Counted from the first letter of the stretch, positions 7,779 to 17,078 are shown. The stretch is 64,000 bases of DNA from JBCDJI01 sp964351865 (GCA_964351865.1 CAYGPJ010000019.1:1-64000), one strand, 5' to 3'. Numbers and translations are program-made. Notes: a model not told the origin generated them from the letters alone.

Positions 7779-7807
7779 CTTAGCCATCATCCTTTTTAAC
7801 TGATAGA

Positions 7808-9208
7808 TCAGAAGCCAAAGAAGCCTTTGGCATTACGATAAGATACATCCTGAACCAACCCTCCCAGCAGATCGAAATCACGAGGCAGTTCGCCATTCTC
7901 TGCATCTTCACCAATCAGGTTGCACAAGATCCGACGAAAGTATTCATGCCGAGGAAATGAGAGGAAACTGCGCGAGTCCGTGAGCATCCCTACAAAGCGA
8001 CTCAACAGTCCCAGATTCGACAAGGCGTTAAGCTGCCACTCCATGGCCTCTTTCTGATCCAGAAACCACCACCCACTACCAAACTGCATTTTGCCGGGAA
8101 CGGATCCGTCTTGAAAGTTTCCAATCATAGTCGCCATTAAATAATTATCTGCAGGATTGAGGTTATAGATCACAGTCTGGGGTAATTGGTTACTCATATC
8201 CAGCCTATCCAGATAACGAGAAAGTCTCTCGCCCTGAGCGTAGTCACCAATCGAGTCAAACCCCGTATCCGCTCCTAATTGATTATAAAGCCGAGTGCTG
8301 TTGTTCCGCATGGCTCCCAGGTGTAATTGTTTCGTCCAATTCTTTTCCGCATCCCAGCGACCAAACTCCGTCAGCAGATAAAATTGATATTCTTCTGCCA
8401 GATCGCTTGCAGGCACTTCCCCAGCCAGCAATTGAGTCAGCGCTTGCTCTGCTTTTTCTTTGGATCCTGATCCTAGCGGACAACGCGTGAGTCCATGATC
8501 TGACAACCTCCCCCCGATTGAATGAAAATAATCATGCCGACTCTTCAACGCATCCAACAATCCATCGAGTGTATTGCAAGGGATACCAGCAGCTGATTCC
8601 AGCGTTTTCAGATAGGCTTGCAACAACTCAGGAGCTTGAGTTGCCAGTGCTTTGTCCGGACGAAATGTCGGCAGCACTTTTATCCCTAAATCGGAGTCAG
8701 CAATCGCGCGATGATGTTCCAAGCTATCCACCGGATCATCGGTGGTGCAAATCACCTCCAGGTTCCTCGCCTTGATGAGGCCTTGAACCCGAAATTCATC
8801 CGACTGCAGCTTTTCGTTTGCCTCCGCCCAGATCGCAGGCGCCGAATCTTCATCCAGCAGTTGATTAATCCCAAAATATCGCTTCAACTCCAGGTGAGTC
8901 CAGTGATAGAGAGGGTTTCTCAAAGTTTTAGGCACCGTGCGGGCAAAGGCTAAAAACTTTTCATACTCATCCGCATCACCTGTGCAGTATTTTTCTGCAA
9001 CACCGTTACTGCGCATGGCTCTCCATTTGTAGTGATCGCCTTCCAGCCAAGCCTCGAACAGGTTGCGGAATTGTCGATTCTCGGAGATATCCTTGGGCGG
9101 TAAGTGGCTGTGATAGTCAATGATCGGAAGCTGTTTGGCATAGCCGTGATACAACTCGCGGGCGGTCTTTGTCTTCAATAGAAAATCATCTGTGATAAAC
9201 GTGTCCAT
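7808..9208 (-). CDS. uxaC: Glucuronate isomerase
   Basis: Uronate isomerase of the amidohydrolase superfamily. It converts D-glucuronate to D-fructuronate and D-galacturonate to D-tagaturonate in hexuronate catabolism. Its 466 aa is typical for the family. The N-terminal metal-binding motif is seen as IDYHSHLPPKDI (about 30-41). Further on are CTTDDPVDSLEHH, the LGAMRNNSTRLYN segment and the C-terminal WWFLDQKEAMEWQLNALSN and LTDSRSFLSFPRHEYFRRIL blocks, all standard UxaC signatures. No other uronate pathway gene is nearby, so it stands alone. It is divergent from the kinase gene with a 28-bp spacer. Confidence 0.96.
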   Translation of the reverse strand: MDTFITDDFLLKTKTARELYHGYAKQLPIIDYHSHLPPKDISENRQFRNLFEAWLEGDHYKWRAMRSNGVAEKYCTGDADEYEKFLAFARTVPKTLRNPLYHWTHLELKRYFGINQLLDEDSAPAIWAEANEKLQSDEFRVQGLIKARNLEVICTTDDPVDSLEHHRAIADSDLGIKVLPTFRPDKALATQAPELLQAYLKTLESAAGIPCNTLDGLLDALKSRHDYFHSIGGRLSDHGLTRCPLGSGSKEKAEQALTQLLAGEVPASDLAEEYQFYLLTEFGRWDAEKNWTKQLHLGAMRNNSTRLYNQLGADTGFDSIGDYAQGERLSRYLDRLDMSNQLPQTVIYNLNPADNYLMATMIGNFQDGSVPGKMQFGSGWWFLDQKEAMEWQLNALSNLGLLSRFVGMLTDSRSFLSFPRHEYFRRILCNLIGEDAENGELPRDFDLLGGLVQDVSYRNAKGFFGF

Positions 9209-9236
9209 TATCAGAATTTATTCTATCCTCTTGTCT

Positions 9237-10304
9237 ATGACAACCAGTAAACCTGATGATTATTACTCATCCGCCTCAGCGGATGGCTTTTCATGGGGTG
9301 ATGCGCCCACCAAATATTTCTATGAACTGACGCCGGATGTCATCTTCAGTGCGGTTGAATCGCTCAATTACCGCTGCACAGGACGCTGCATGCCGCTCAA
9401 CAGTATGGAAAACCGCGTGCTGGAAGTCGAAGTGGAGCCGGACGGCCCCGTAGACTCTGAAAGCGAACGTTTTAGAATCGCCAAATTCTACCGCCCTCAG
9501 CGCTGGAACCGTGAACAGATTATGGAAGAACATCGCTTCCTGCAGGAATTGCAAGACGCCGACGTTCCCGTAGTTGTTCCCGAAGCTGACCAAAATGGGG
9601 AAACACTCTTCGAGATCGAAGAACAAGAAATCTTCTACTGCCTTTACCCGAAAGTCGGAGGTCGTAACCCGGATGAACTGTCTCGAGATCAACTTCAGCG
9701 GATGGGCCGGCTGCTGGCTCGACTGCATCATATCGGCTCCCAATCTTCCGCCCCCAGTCGCATCCGGTTGACACCTGATTCCTACGGCCTGAACAGCCTC
9801 GATTTCCTGCTGGATTCGGAAAGCATCCCCTTGGATCTGGAAGATGATTACATCGATGTGGTCGAAGAAATTTGCGAGCGTTCTCTACCTTATTTTGACA
9901 ACACCTCTAGCCAACGGGTACATGGAGACTGTCACTATGGAAATGTCTTATGGTCTCCCTCCGGCCCCTTCTTTGTAGATTTTGATGACATGGTAACTGC
10001 TCCTCCAGTGCAGGATATTTGGCTCCTGACTCCCGGAAGGGACGAGGACAGTCTGGCGCAACGGGAAATTCTGCTGGCCGCTTATGAAGCCATGTCATCC
10101 TTTGATCGCACCAGCTTAAATCTGGTCGAGCCCTTACGGGCCCTACGCTTCATCCACTTCAGCGCATGGATCGCCAAGCGCTGGTCGGACCCCGCCTTCC
10201 CTCGCACTTTTCCGGAATTCAATTCCACTAACTACTGGAATGAACAACTCCATGATCTCAAAGAATGCCTAGGATTGATTCGCGGGTTGCCGCAACCCCG
10301 CTGA
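9237..10304 (+). CDS. srkA: SrkA/YihE-like Ser/Thr protein kinase
   Basis: Stress-response kinase of the RdoA/YihE/SrkA family with an aminoglycoside-phosphotransferase-like fold (356 aa from the ATG at 9237). The in-frame GTG at 9192 overlaps uxaC and lacks family-like sequence. K83 (RIAKFYRP) is the likely ATP-binding lysine. The catalytic loop HGDCHYGN (229-236) and the metal-binding DFDD (248-251) are intact. The opening LTPDVIFSAVESLNYRCTGR and the C-terminal RFIHFSAWIAKRW are typical of SrkA. It is the first gene of a run of five co-directional genes with gaps of 17-31 bp. Confidence 0.9.
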   Translation: MTTSKPDDYYSSASADGFSWGDAPTKYFYELTPDVIFSAVESLNYRCTGRCMPLNSMENRVLEVEVEPDGPVDSESERFRIAKFYRPQRWNREQIMEEHRFLQELQDADVPVVVPEADQNGETLFEIEEQEIFYCLYPKVGGRNPDELSRDQLQRMGRLLARLHHIGSQSSAPSRIRLTPDSYGLNSLDFLLDSESIPLDLEDDYIDVVEEICERSLPYFDNTSSQRVHGDCHYGNVLWSPSGPFFVDFDDMVTAPPVQDIWLLTPGRDEDSLAQREILLAAYEAMSSFDRTSLNLVEPLRALRFIHFSAWIAKRWSDPAFPRTFPEFNSTNYWNEQLHDLKECLGLIRGLPQPR

Positions 10305-10321
10305 CAGCTAGGCTCCTTACT

Positions 10322-11197
10322 ATGAAATATCAGATCGAACATACGACGGAGTATCATTATGATGAAGCTGTCGGCTTCACCCCGCAGCTTATTCGCCTAT
10401 TCCCACGCATGGATGACCGCATTCGTATGTCTGAGTATCAACTGAGCGTTTTCCCGAAAGGCTCTATTTATTGGCTGCGCGACCCTTACGACAATGCCAT
10501 CGCTAAATTCTTCAGCACCGAGAAGTCACATCAACTTTCAGTCACCGTCAAGGCTCGCATCGAACACCGTCAGGAGTCTGCCTTCGATTTTCTGCTGGAT
10601 TCACATGCCATCAAATTTCCGTTCCAATACACTACCGCAGAACGTGATGTCCTGCTGCCTTATCTTGCTTCGGATCCGAGCGAGTCATCCCTCAAGTCAT
10701 GGCTCGACGCAGCCCACCTGTCTTTGTCTGGTGATACCACCAACTGCTTGACCGAGTTGCTGACTTACCTTCACCAGTCTCTGGCATATCAGCGCCGTGA
10801 TGAACCAGGCACTCAATCTCCAACTGAAACCATCCAAATGGGCTCCGGCACTTGTCGCGACTACGCCGTCCTTTTCATGGCAGTTTGCACGCATCTCGGA
10901 TTAGCAACGCGTTTCGTCAGTGGTTACCTTTATGCCAGCGACGAGGATGGAGAAACGCAAGGTGCTGACTCGTTACATGCCTGGGCTGATGTTTACCTGC
11001 CAGGAGCGGGTTGGCGGGGACTGGATCCCACCAACGGAATCTGGTGCGGCAACTGCCATATTCCGTTGGCCGTCTCAAAAAATCCGGAGGAAACCACCCC
11101 GATAGAAGGTAGTTATTGTGCTGACCATCAGGTAGCGTCCAAGATGAAAACTCATCTGAAGATTCAAAACCCGTCTTGCAACACTCAGCACATGTGA
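10322..11197 (+). CDS. Transglutaminase-like family protein
   Basis: A cytoplasmic protein (292 aa) with an N-terminal beta domain (about 1-85, MKYQIEHTTEYHYDEAV as in transglutaminase-like YebA-type proteins) and a transglutaminase-like cysteine-protease core. The triad is seen as C178 (GSGTCRDYA), H219 (LHAWADVY) and D235 (GLDPTNG). The start at 10322 gives the standard N-terminus, and the upstream extension overlaps the kinase gene. Such proteins may act as proteases or amidases, and the substrate is unknown. It follows the kinase by 17 bp. Confidence 0.9.
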   Translation: MKYQIEHTTEYHYDEAVGFTPQLIRLFPRMDDRIRMSEYQLSVFPKGSIYWLRDPYDNAIAKFFSTEKSHQLSVTVKARIEHRQESAFDFLLDSHAIKFPFQYTTAERDVLLPYLASDPSESSLKSWLDAAHLSLSGDTTNCLTELLTYLHQSLAYQRRDEPGTQSPTETIQMGSGTCRDYAVLFMAVCTHLGLATRFVSGYLYASDEDGETQGADSLHAWADVYLPGAGWRGLDPTNGIWCGNCHIPLAVSKNPEETTPIEGSYCADHQVASKMKTHLKIQNPSCNTQHM

Positions 11198-11219
11198 TTA
11201 GTGTTTTCAGATATTTCAC

Positions 11220-12842
11220 ATGAGAACGCTTAAAAAGTCACTTATAGCGATAGCAGCGGTTTACCTGCTCGTTGATCCGTCTTTATATGCGGAGAGGACC
11301 CAGCCCCATTGGGATGACGGCTACCGGATTTTTCAGGATCACGCCCCCAACTTCGTCCATGTTGAGATCCTCAATGTGACTTCCGACTCGAACAAAGCAC
11401 TTTGGTTTGCATCGGCTTCCGACCGGGTCGAAATTGAAGCACGCGTGCTTAAAGTAATTCGCACCAAGAATGGTTTGAGACCGGGCATGATTATTCCGAT
11501 TATCTACAACCGCAAAGCTGCGGCTGGCGGAACCTTTGCCGAAACTCCCGGCATCCCGGACAAAGGTGCGATCCTGCCTGCTTTTATCAAAATTAAAGGA
11601 GACTATTTTGTTCCCGCAGCGCGTCACCATACCTTCACCCCACTGGCGGAAGAACAGCTCCAGAAGTTGGATCGTGACGCGGTAGAATTATCTGAGGCGC
11701 AAATTGCCGCACTACGCCTGCCCGCTGAGTTAGAAAATGCCTACCAGTTGAACACGACGGCTGAGCTGCCCCTAGAGGCCCCAGCGATTGCTGAAGTTAA
11801 CCCTCAAACTCCTGAATTCACCGTGGATACCGAATTACCCATGATTGATGAGGAAACTCCGGGTCTGATCACTCCAACCATACCCGATGCCCCTGCCTCG
11901 AGTGTTCCCGAAATCGAAACCTCAGCCACTGCCAGCACGGAAGCCGCTATACCGGCACTTAAGGCTGAAGTCGTCACGACTCCCGAGGTGCCTGCAGTAA
12001 CCACAGAAGTAGCCATGGATTCCAGCCAGCAGCCCGTCATCGATACCGGCTCCACTTCAGATGCCGCAATAAAACCTAAAACTAAACGCCGTACCGTAGT
12101 CGTCGTTCCACCTTCTGAGCTTAGAACCCGCCGCCAACAAGAGATCCAAACCATCGTTACTCAACCAAGCCAGCCCACCTCCCTGCCAGCACCTGCCGCT
12201 CCGTCTTACCCTGCCTTAAAAGCAGAAGTAGTCACCCCTGATGCACCGCTGGTGCCCGAAGCTGGCCTCGTCGTGATTGAACCTGAACCCGCCGTGCTGA
12301 CACCGGAATCTGACGTCACCCCACCGGCCACTGAGATTGCACCGCTGCGGGCTGAACCCGTCCAGACCACCACTTCCCATGCGCAAGTGGAGGCTATGGA
12401 TCCGAATCCCCAGACCCAAGTAGATGACATTCTAGCCCGTGCGGAACAGCAACAAGCCAGCGTGGAGCCAGTCACTTCTCCTTCCGAACCGGACATGCCA
12501 CAGGAGGAACCCGTGACCATCACCGACTTTACGCCGAAAACTCCTGCACCTGCCACGACACCAGTCCCTCAACCCTCCGCAATCAGTTTGACCGAGTCTG
12601 ACAGAGCCAACATGAAATCCTATGCGGATATTTACCTTTCCCTTCAAAAAGCAGATACCGCTGCCAGTGAGAAAGACTTCGATTCTGCTAAATCACTCTA
12701 CCAGAATGCACTGCAAGGACTGGAAACCCTGAAATCCAATTACCCGGAATTTCAGCCGTTCATGGTCGAATATCGCATTCGTGACACTGGGAGAAAGCTG
12801 GAGCAACTCGTGCTGCAAGCCTCCAAAGAACCCTCTCCCTGA
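11220..12842 (+). CDS. Secreted proline-rich protein with C-terminal helical domain
   Basis: A 540-aa protein of unknown function with a signal peptide at 1-24 (KKSLIAIAAVYLLVDPSLYA). A compact beta-rich N-terminal domain (about 25-140) is followed by a long low-complexity linker rich in Pro, Glu, Thr and Ala (about 185-450). The linker holds the repeated block PALKAEVVT (245-253 and 331-339) and a variant PLRAEP. The C-terminal 75 residues (AISLTESDRANMKSYADIYL onward) look like a helical TPR-like repeat. It is probably periplasmic. It sits between a transglutaminase-like gene and rph with 22-bp gaps and shows no clear link to either. Confidence 0.75.
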   Translation: MRTLKKSLIAIAAVYLLVDPSLYAERTQPHWDDGYRIFQDHAPNFVHVEILNVTSDSNKALWFASASDRVEIEARVLKVIRTKNGLRPGMIIPIIYNRKAAAGGTFAETPGIPDKGAILPAFIKIKGDYFVPAARHHTFTPLAEEQLQKLDRDAVELSEAQIAALRLPAELENAYQLNTTAELPLEAPAIAEVNPQTPEFTVDTELPMIDEETPGLITPTIPDAPASSVPEIETSATASTEAAIPALKAEVVTTPEVPAVTTEVAMDSSQQPVIDTGSTSDAAIKPKTKRRTVVVVPPSELRTRRQQEIQTIVTQPSQPTSLPAPAAPSYPALKAEVVTPDAPLVPEAGLVVIEPEPAVLTPESDVTPPATEIAPLRAEPVQTTTSHAQVEAMDPNPQTQVDDILARAEQQQASVEPVTSPSEPDMPQEEPVTITDFTPKTPAPATTPVPQPSAISLTESDRANMKSYADIYLSLQKADTAASEKDFDSAKSLYQNALQGLETLKSNYPEFQPFMVEYRIRDTGRKLEQLVLQASKEPSP

Positions 12843-12864
12843 TTGCTGTTCATTATATTTTCAC

Positions 12865-13611
12865 ATGAATTTCACCCGACCGGATCAACGCGCCTCTGAT
12901 CAATTACGCCCGCTCAGCTTTCATTGGGATCATGCGCCTAATGCACTGGCCTCGATTCTCATCAAATGCGGCAACACTCAGGTCATTTGCTCTGCCAGTG
13001 TTGAAGCATCCGTTCCTCGCTGGAAAGCAGCCCAGAAACTGACCGGCGGCTGGCTGACTGCCGAATATTCGATGCTTCCCTATTCAACTCAGCACCGCAA
13101 ACCAAGAGACATCTCACGCGGGAAAATTGACGGACGCAGTCAGGAGATTCAAAGATTAATCGGACGCTCTCTGCGGGCGGTCACAGATTTGGAGCTGTTG
13201 GGAGAACGAACCCTGTGGATCGACTGTGATGTGTTGGCAGCTGATGGAGGCACCCGCACCACCGCGATCACGGGTAGCTACCTCGCGCTGCAACTCGCCA
13301 TCGAACGCCTCACCGAGTCCGGAAATTTATCCGCCTCCCCGCTTAAAACTTCCGTAGCAGCAACCAGCGTCGGTATTTATGATAATCAGGCGATCCTCGA
13401 CCTTTGTTACATCGAGGATCGTGATGCCTCAGTCGACATGAACGTCGTCATGACTCAAGCCGGAGAATTCGTTGAATTAGGTGCGACGGGAGAAGAAGCT
13501 ACCTTTTCTGGCGGCCAGCTTAAAGAGTTGCTCAAACTGTCGGAAAAAGGCATAAATGAACTCTTCGGATTTCAGCAACTTGCATGGCAGCAGCGCCCTG
13601 CAAAGACTTGA
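12865..13611 (+). CDS. rph: Ribonuclease PH
   Basis: Phosphorolytic 3'-5' exoribonuclease that trims tRNA 3' ends (248 aa from the ATG at 12865). The upstream in-frame stretch overlaps the previous gene and is not family-like. Diagnostic blocks are RPLSFHWDHAPNALASILIKCGNTQVICSA (in two parts), the substrate-binding RDISRGKIDGRSQEIQRLIGRSLR segment (positions about 75-100) and the catalytic DCDVLAADGGTRTTAITGSY. All are typical of bacterial RNase PH. It is in the middle of a five-gene co-directional run, 31 bp ahead of the cyclic-nucleotide-binding protein. Confidence 0.95.
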   Translation: MNFTRPDQRASDQLRPLSFHWDHAPNALASILIKCGNTQVICSASVEASVPRWKAAQKLTGGWLTAEYSMLPYSTQHRKPRDISRGKIDGRSQEIQRLIGRSLRAVTDLELLGERTLWIDCDVLAADGGTRTTAITGSYLALQLAIERLTESGNLSASPLKTSVAATSVGIYDNQAILDLCYIEDRDASVDMNVVMTQAGEFVELGATGEEATFSGGQLKELLKLSEKGINELFGFQQLAWQQRPAKT

Positions 13612-13642
13612 AATTCCGAATTTTAACCAGAAGAATTATATT

Positions 13643-14104
13643 ATGAGCCAAGCATTTGACCGCCCTGCACTTCCCCAAACTGGATTCTTAAAAGAAATGC
13701 GTGAAGACGATCGTGACCTGCTAGCCTCCTATGGAGAGTTCCGTGGAGTTCAGCCAGACCATGACATGATCCGGCAGGGAGAAGAACAGCATCACGTTTA
13801 TTTCGTTATTTCCGGCAAGCTGGAAGTCCGCCGCCAAGGCATCGAGGACGACATCGTCGTCGGAACCATCAACAAAGGCGAATCCATCGGCGAAATCAGC
13901 GTTTTCGACCACGGGGAAGCCAGTGCCAGTATTCGTGCTTTGGAATTTTCGCAGATTTGGAGAATCGACGGTGAATCACTCAGAGAATTCATCAAAGACA
14001 GCCCCGTCTGCGGCAACCAGATCCTGCTAGGTCTATCCACGATTCTCAGCCAGCGTGTGCGAACCTTGAGCCGCCAATTGGTCGACGCTCGCACGACCTC
14101 CTGA
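13643..14104 (+). CDS. Cyclic nucleotide-binding domain protein
   Basis: A 153-aa single-domain protein with a cNMP-binding beta-roll (about 15-130): IRQGEEQHHVYFVISGKLEV, then INKGESIGEISVFDHGEASASIRAL. The phosphate-binding cassette GESIGEISVFDHGEASAS lacks the usual Arg of cAMP-binding CRP (canonical PGELALLYxxPRAA). The ligand may therefore differ or be absent. There is no HTH, so it is not a DNA-binding CRP by itself. The ATG at 13643 is preferred. It is the last gene of the kinase-to-rph run. Confidence 0.85.
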   Translation: MSQAFDRPALPQTGFLKEMREDDRDLLASYGEFRGVQPDHDMIRQGEEQHHVYFVISGKLEVRRQGIEDDIVVGTINKGESIGEISVFDHGEASASIRALEFSQIWRIDGESLREFIKDSPVCGNQILLGLSTILSQRVRTLSRQLVDARTTS

Positions 14105-14122
14105 TCGTCTCCATGCCGCATC

Positions 14123-14174
14123 CCTCATAATATGAGGAAAATCTTTTAACGACTGTACTTGCCAGCAGGCAAGT
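14123..14174 (+). promoter_or_regulatory. Two leader hairpins upstream of ppdK
   Basis: CCTCATA-A-TATGAGG (14123-14137) is followed by AAAATCTTTT and may act as a weak terminator for the preceding gene. ACTTGCC-AGCA-GGCAAGT (14157-14174) is a perfect 7-bp stem with a tetraloop, followed by GATTCGTTTT. They could form the 5' leader of ppdK or terminate the upstream operon. Confidence 0.45.
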
Positions 14175-14225
14175 GATTCGTTTTAATCCGTCCTTCATTT
14201 TCATACAACATCAACACCAATAAAT

Positions 14226-17018
14226 ATGCCTAAGAAAAAAACCACTGTAAAAAAAGCGACTGCCAAGAAAAAAGCCGCAGCCCGCAAATCACCTGCAAAA
14301 TCTAAAGCGACCAAGTACGTCTACTTCTTCGGAGGCGGAAAAGCCGACGGTAACGGAACCATGAAAGAACTCCTCGGAGGGAAAGGGGCTAATCTGGCCG
14401 AAATGGTTCGCATCAAACTTCCTGTTCCTGCCGGCTTTACGATCTCCACTGAAGTCTGCACCTATTTCTACGAACACGGTCGCAAGTACCCAGCTACTCT
14501 GGAAAAAGAAATTACCGATTCCATTAACAAATTAGAAAACGCCATGGGCAAAAAATTTGGTGATGTGAAAAACCCGTTGCTGGTAGCCGTTCGCTCCGGT
14601 GCCCGTGATTCTATGCCAGGCATGATGGACACCATTCTCAACCTCGGTCTCAACGATGCCACCGTCGCAGGACTGGCCACCAAAACCGGTAACGAGCGTT
14701 TTGCTTATGACTGCTACCGCCGCTTTATCCAGATGTATGGTGATGTCGTTCTCGGCGTCCAGCCTCAAGCGGGTGAAGATCACGAACCATTTGAAGTCGT
14801 CATCACTCAGCTCAAGCGTGAACTCTTCCCGAAGCGCCGTGATGAGATTCTTGACACCGAACTCGATGCCGATGCACTGAAAGAACTGGTCAGCCGTTTC
14901 AAAGCACTGGTCAAGAAGCGCACCGGAAAAACTTTCCCGGAAGATCCTAGAGAGCAGCTGATGGGCGCCGTGGGAGCCGTTTTCGGAAGCTGGAACAACG
15001 ATCGCGCCAATGTCTACCGCCGCAAATACGGTATCCCGCACGAGTGGGGAACCGCCGTCAACGTGCAAGCTATGGTCTTCGGAAACATGGGTAACGACAG
15101 TGGGTCCGGTGTTTCCTTCACTCGTGACCCCGCTACCGGTGAAAAAATTCTCTATGGAGAATTCCTGATCAACGCTCAGGGCGAAGATGTGGTTGCTGGT
15201 GTCCGCACCCCGCAACCCGTGATCGAAATGAAGAAAGCCTTCCCTCCGGTTTATAAAGAACTGCTCGGCGTCTGCAAAACCCTTGAAGGTCACTTCAAAG
15301 ACATGCAGGACTTCGAGTTCACTGTGGAAGAAGGCACCCTGTACATGCTGCAGACCCGTAATGGTAAGCGCACCGGGGTAGCTGCTGTTCGTATCGCAGT
15401 TGAAATGGTGAAAGAAAAACTCATCACTCCTAAAGATGCTGTTATCCGGGTGGAACCAGATTCCCTTAGTCAACTGCTAGCACCTATTTTTGACGCCAAA
15501 GCCGTCAAAGCCGCGAAACAGATCGCTATCGGTCTGCCAGCCGGTCCGGGTGCAGCCACAGGCCGTATCTATTTTAATGCCGATGAGGCCGAAGCCGCCG
15601 CCGGTCGCGGTGAAAAGGTACTCCTCGTGCGGGAAGAAACTTCACCGGAAGATCTGCGCGGCATGATCGCTGCAGAAGGTATCCTTACCGCTCGTGGTGG
15701 TGTCAGTTCACACGCAGCTCTGGTAGCTCGTCAGATGGGTAAAGTCTGTGTTTGCGGTGCGGCCGATCTCCACATCGACTACCAGAAACAAGTTCTTAAT
15801 GTGAAAGGCGGCAAGACCTATAAAAAAGGTCAACACCTCTCCATCGATGGAACCTTGGGAACGGTTTATGAAGGTGAAGTCACCACTTCCGCATCTGAAG
15901 TCATTCAAGTGCTGATCGAGAAGAAAATGAAGCCGAACAAGAGCAAGACCTTCCAGATCTTCAATCAGCTCATGCTCTGGTCAGATCAATACCGCACGCT
16001 CGGTATCCGCACCAATGCAGATTCACCAGATCAGGTGAACAATGCCGTCGGATTTGGAGCAGAAGGTATTGGACTCTGCCGCACAGAACACATGTTCTTT
16101 GAAGGCAACCGTATCGATTCCGTGCGTGAAATGATTCTCGCCGAAAGTGAAGCTGCTCGTCGCAAAGCACTGAAGAAACTCCTCCCCTTCCAGAAGAAGG
16201 ATTTCGTAGGTATCTTCAAAGCCTTGGCTGGAAAGCCCGCAACAATCCGTCTGCTCGATCCACCTTTGCATGAATTCCTGCCACACGATCACAGCGCCCA
16301 GAACGATCTGGCCAGCAAACTCGACGTTCCGGTCGAAATGATCACGCAGCGAATTCACGCGCTGGCTGAATTCAACCCGATGCTGGGTCACCGTGGTTGC
16401 CGTCTCGGTAACGTCTATCCGGAAATTACCGAAATGCAGGCTCGTGCCATCTGTGAAGCTGCCGCTCAGGTTCAGAAGTCCGGTATCCAGGTCGCTCCTG
16501 AAATTATGGTTCCTCTGGTAGGTTTCCAGAAAGAGCTGGAAATGCAGGTTGAAGTCATTCACACCGTGGCCAAAGAAGTCATGCAGAAGACCGGAGTGAA
16601 ATTCAAGTATCAGGTCGGAACCATGATCGAATTGCCACGTGCTTGTATGGTGGCTGATGAAATCGCGAAAACGGCTGAGTTCTTCAGCTTTGGAACGAAT
16701 GATTTGACTCAGACTGCGATGGGCATGAGCCGTGATGATTCCGGATCTTTCCTGCCGTTCTATCAGGAAAACGAAATCGTTGCCAACAACCCGTTTGCCG
16801 TCATCGACCAACACGGGGTAGGCGCACTAATGAAAACCGCCATCGAGAAAGCCAAAACGACCCGTCCGCGGATCAAACTTGGCATCTGTGGTGAGCACGG
16901 TGGTGAGCCCAGTTCGGTCAAATTCTGTCATCGTATCGGTTTGAACTACGTCAGTTGTTCGCCATTCCGAGTGCCGATTGCCCGCCTCGCTGCAGCACAA
17001 GCCGCACTGGAAAAATAA
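14226..17018 (+). CDS. ppdK: Pyruvate, phosphate dikinase with lysine-rich N-terminal tail
   Basis: Interconverts pyruvate + ATP + Pi with PEP + AMP + PPi (930 aa). The ATP-grasp domain, the phosphohistidine domain (TARGGVSSHAALVARQMGK, with the catalytic His in SSHAA) and the C-terminal PEP/pyruvate TIM barrel (GTMIELPRACMVADEIA, SFGTNDLTQ, catalytic Cys in FCHRIGLNYVSCSP) are complete. PPDK proper begins at about residue 30 (KYVYFFGGGKADG). Ahead of it lie about 30 residues made of Lys, Ala, Thr and Pro, like a histone-H1-type tail. A strong terminator follows. Probably a glycolytic or gluconeogenic PEP enzyme. Confidence 0.97.
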   Translation: MPKKKTTVKKATAKKKAAARKSPAKSKATKYVYFFGGGKADGNGTMKELLGGKGANLAEMVRIKLPVPAGFTISTEVCTYFYEHGRKYPATLEKEITDSINKLENAMGKKFGDVKNPLLVAVRSGARDSMPGMMDTILNLGLNDATVAGLATKTGNERFAYDCYRRFIQMYGDVVLGVQPQAGEDHEPFEVVITQLKRELFPKRRDEILDTELDADALKELVSRFKALVKKRTGKTFPEDPREQLMGAVGAVFGSWNNDRANVYRRKYGIPHEWGTAVNVQAMVFGNMGNDSGSGVSFTRDPATGEKILYGEFLINAQGEDVVAGVRTPQPVIEMKKAFPPVYKELLGVCKTLEGHFKDMQDFEFTVEEGTLYMLQTRNGKRTGVAAVRIAVEMVKEKLITPKDAVIRVEPDSLSQLLAPIFDAKAVKAAKQIAIGLPAGPGAATGRIYFNADEAEAAAGRGEKVLLVREETSPEDLRGMIAAEGILTARGGVSSHAALVARQMGKVCVCGAADLHIDYQKQVLNVKGGKTYKKGQHLSIDGTLGTVYEGEVTTSASEVIQVLIEKKMKPNKSKTFQIFNQLMLWSDQYRTLGIRTNADSPDQVNNAVGFGAEGIGLCRTEHMFFEGNRIDSVREMILAESEAARRKALKKLLPFQKKDFVGIFKALAGKPATIRLLDPPLHEFLPHDHSAQNDLASKLDVPVEMITQRIHALAEFNPMLGHRGCRLGNVYPEITEMQARAICEAAAQVQKSGIQVAPEIMVPLVGFQKELEMQVEVIHTVAKEVMQKTGVKFKYQVGTMIELPRACMVADEIAKTAEFFSFGTNDLTQTAMGMSRDDSGSFLPFYQENEIVANNPFAVIDQHGVGALMKTAIEKAKTTRPRIKLGICGEHGGEPSSVKFCHRIGLNYVSCSPFRVPIARLAAAQAALEK

Positions 17019-17044
17019 TCGAGATCATTCAAAAATTAGCATTC

Positions 17045-17078
17045 AAAAAGGGGGATCTGAATCAGATCCCCCTTTTTT
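17045..17078 (+). terminator. Rho-independent terminator after ppdK
   Basis: A long perfect stem (AAAAAGGGGGATCTG / CAGATCCCCCTTTTT) with a minimal AAT loop and a T run lies 26 bp after the ppdK stop codon. The A-rich 5' side makes it potentially bidirectional. Confidence 0.93.

Larger units (their letters stand above)
7205..7807. other. Gene-free repeat region between FecR gene and uxaC
   Basis: About 600 bp with no believable gene. An 79-codon minus-strand ORF at 7203-7442 has no family-like features. The left part holds short hairpins such as AGCGGC-N8-GCCGCT near 7300 and CCCGAT-N9-ATCGGG near 7350, perhaps decayed repeats. It is followed by the family 2 hairpin pair (7426-7483), a TA-flanked MITE-like element (7515-7651) with a second family 2 pair inside, and a family 1 hairpin repeat (7687-7778). 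Confidence 0.7.

Noticed and set aside
13643..14104. CRP-type transcription regulator
   Set aside because: The protein ends after the cyclic-nucleotide-binding fold and has no helix-turn-helix, so it is annotated as a binding-domain protein only.
14532..15473. Long minus-strand ORF (313 codons) inside ppdK
   Set aside because: It is antisense to a clear PPDK coding sequence and has no family features; long shadow frames are expected from the codon bias there.
16023..16814. Minus-strand ORF of 263 codons inside ppdK
   Set aside because: Antisense shadow of the PPDK C-terminal domain with low-complexity content.
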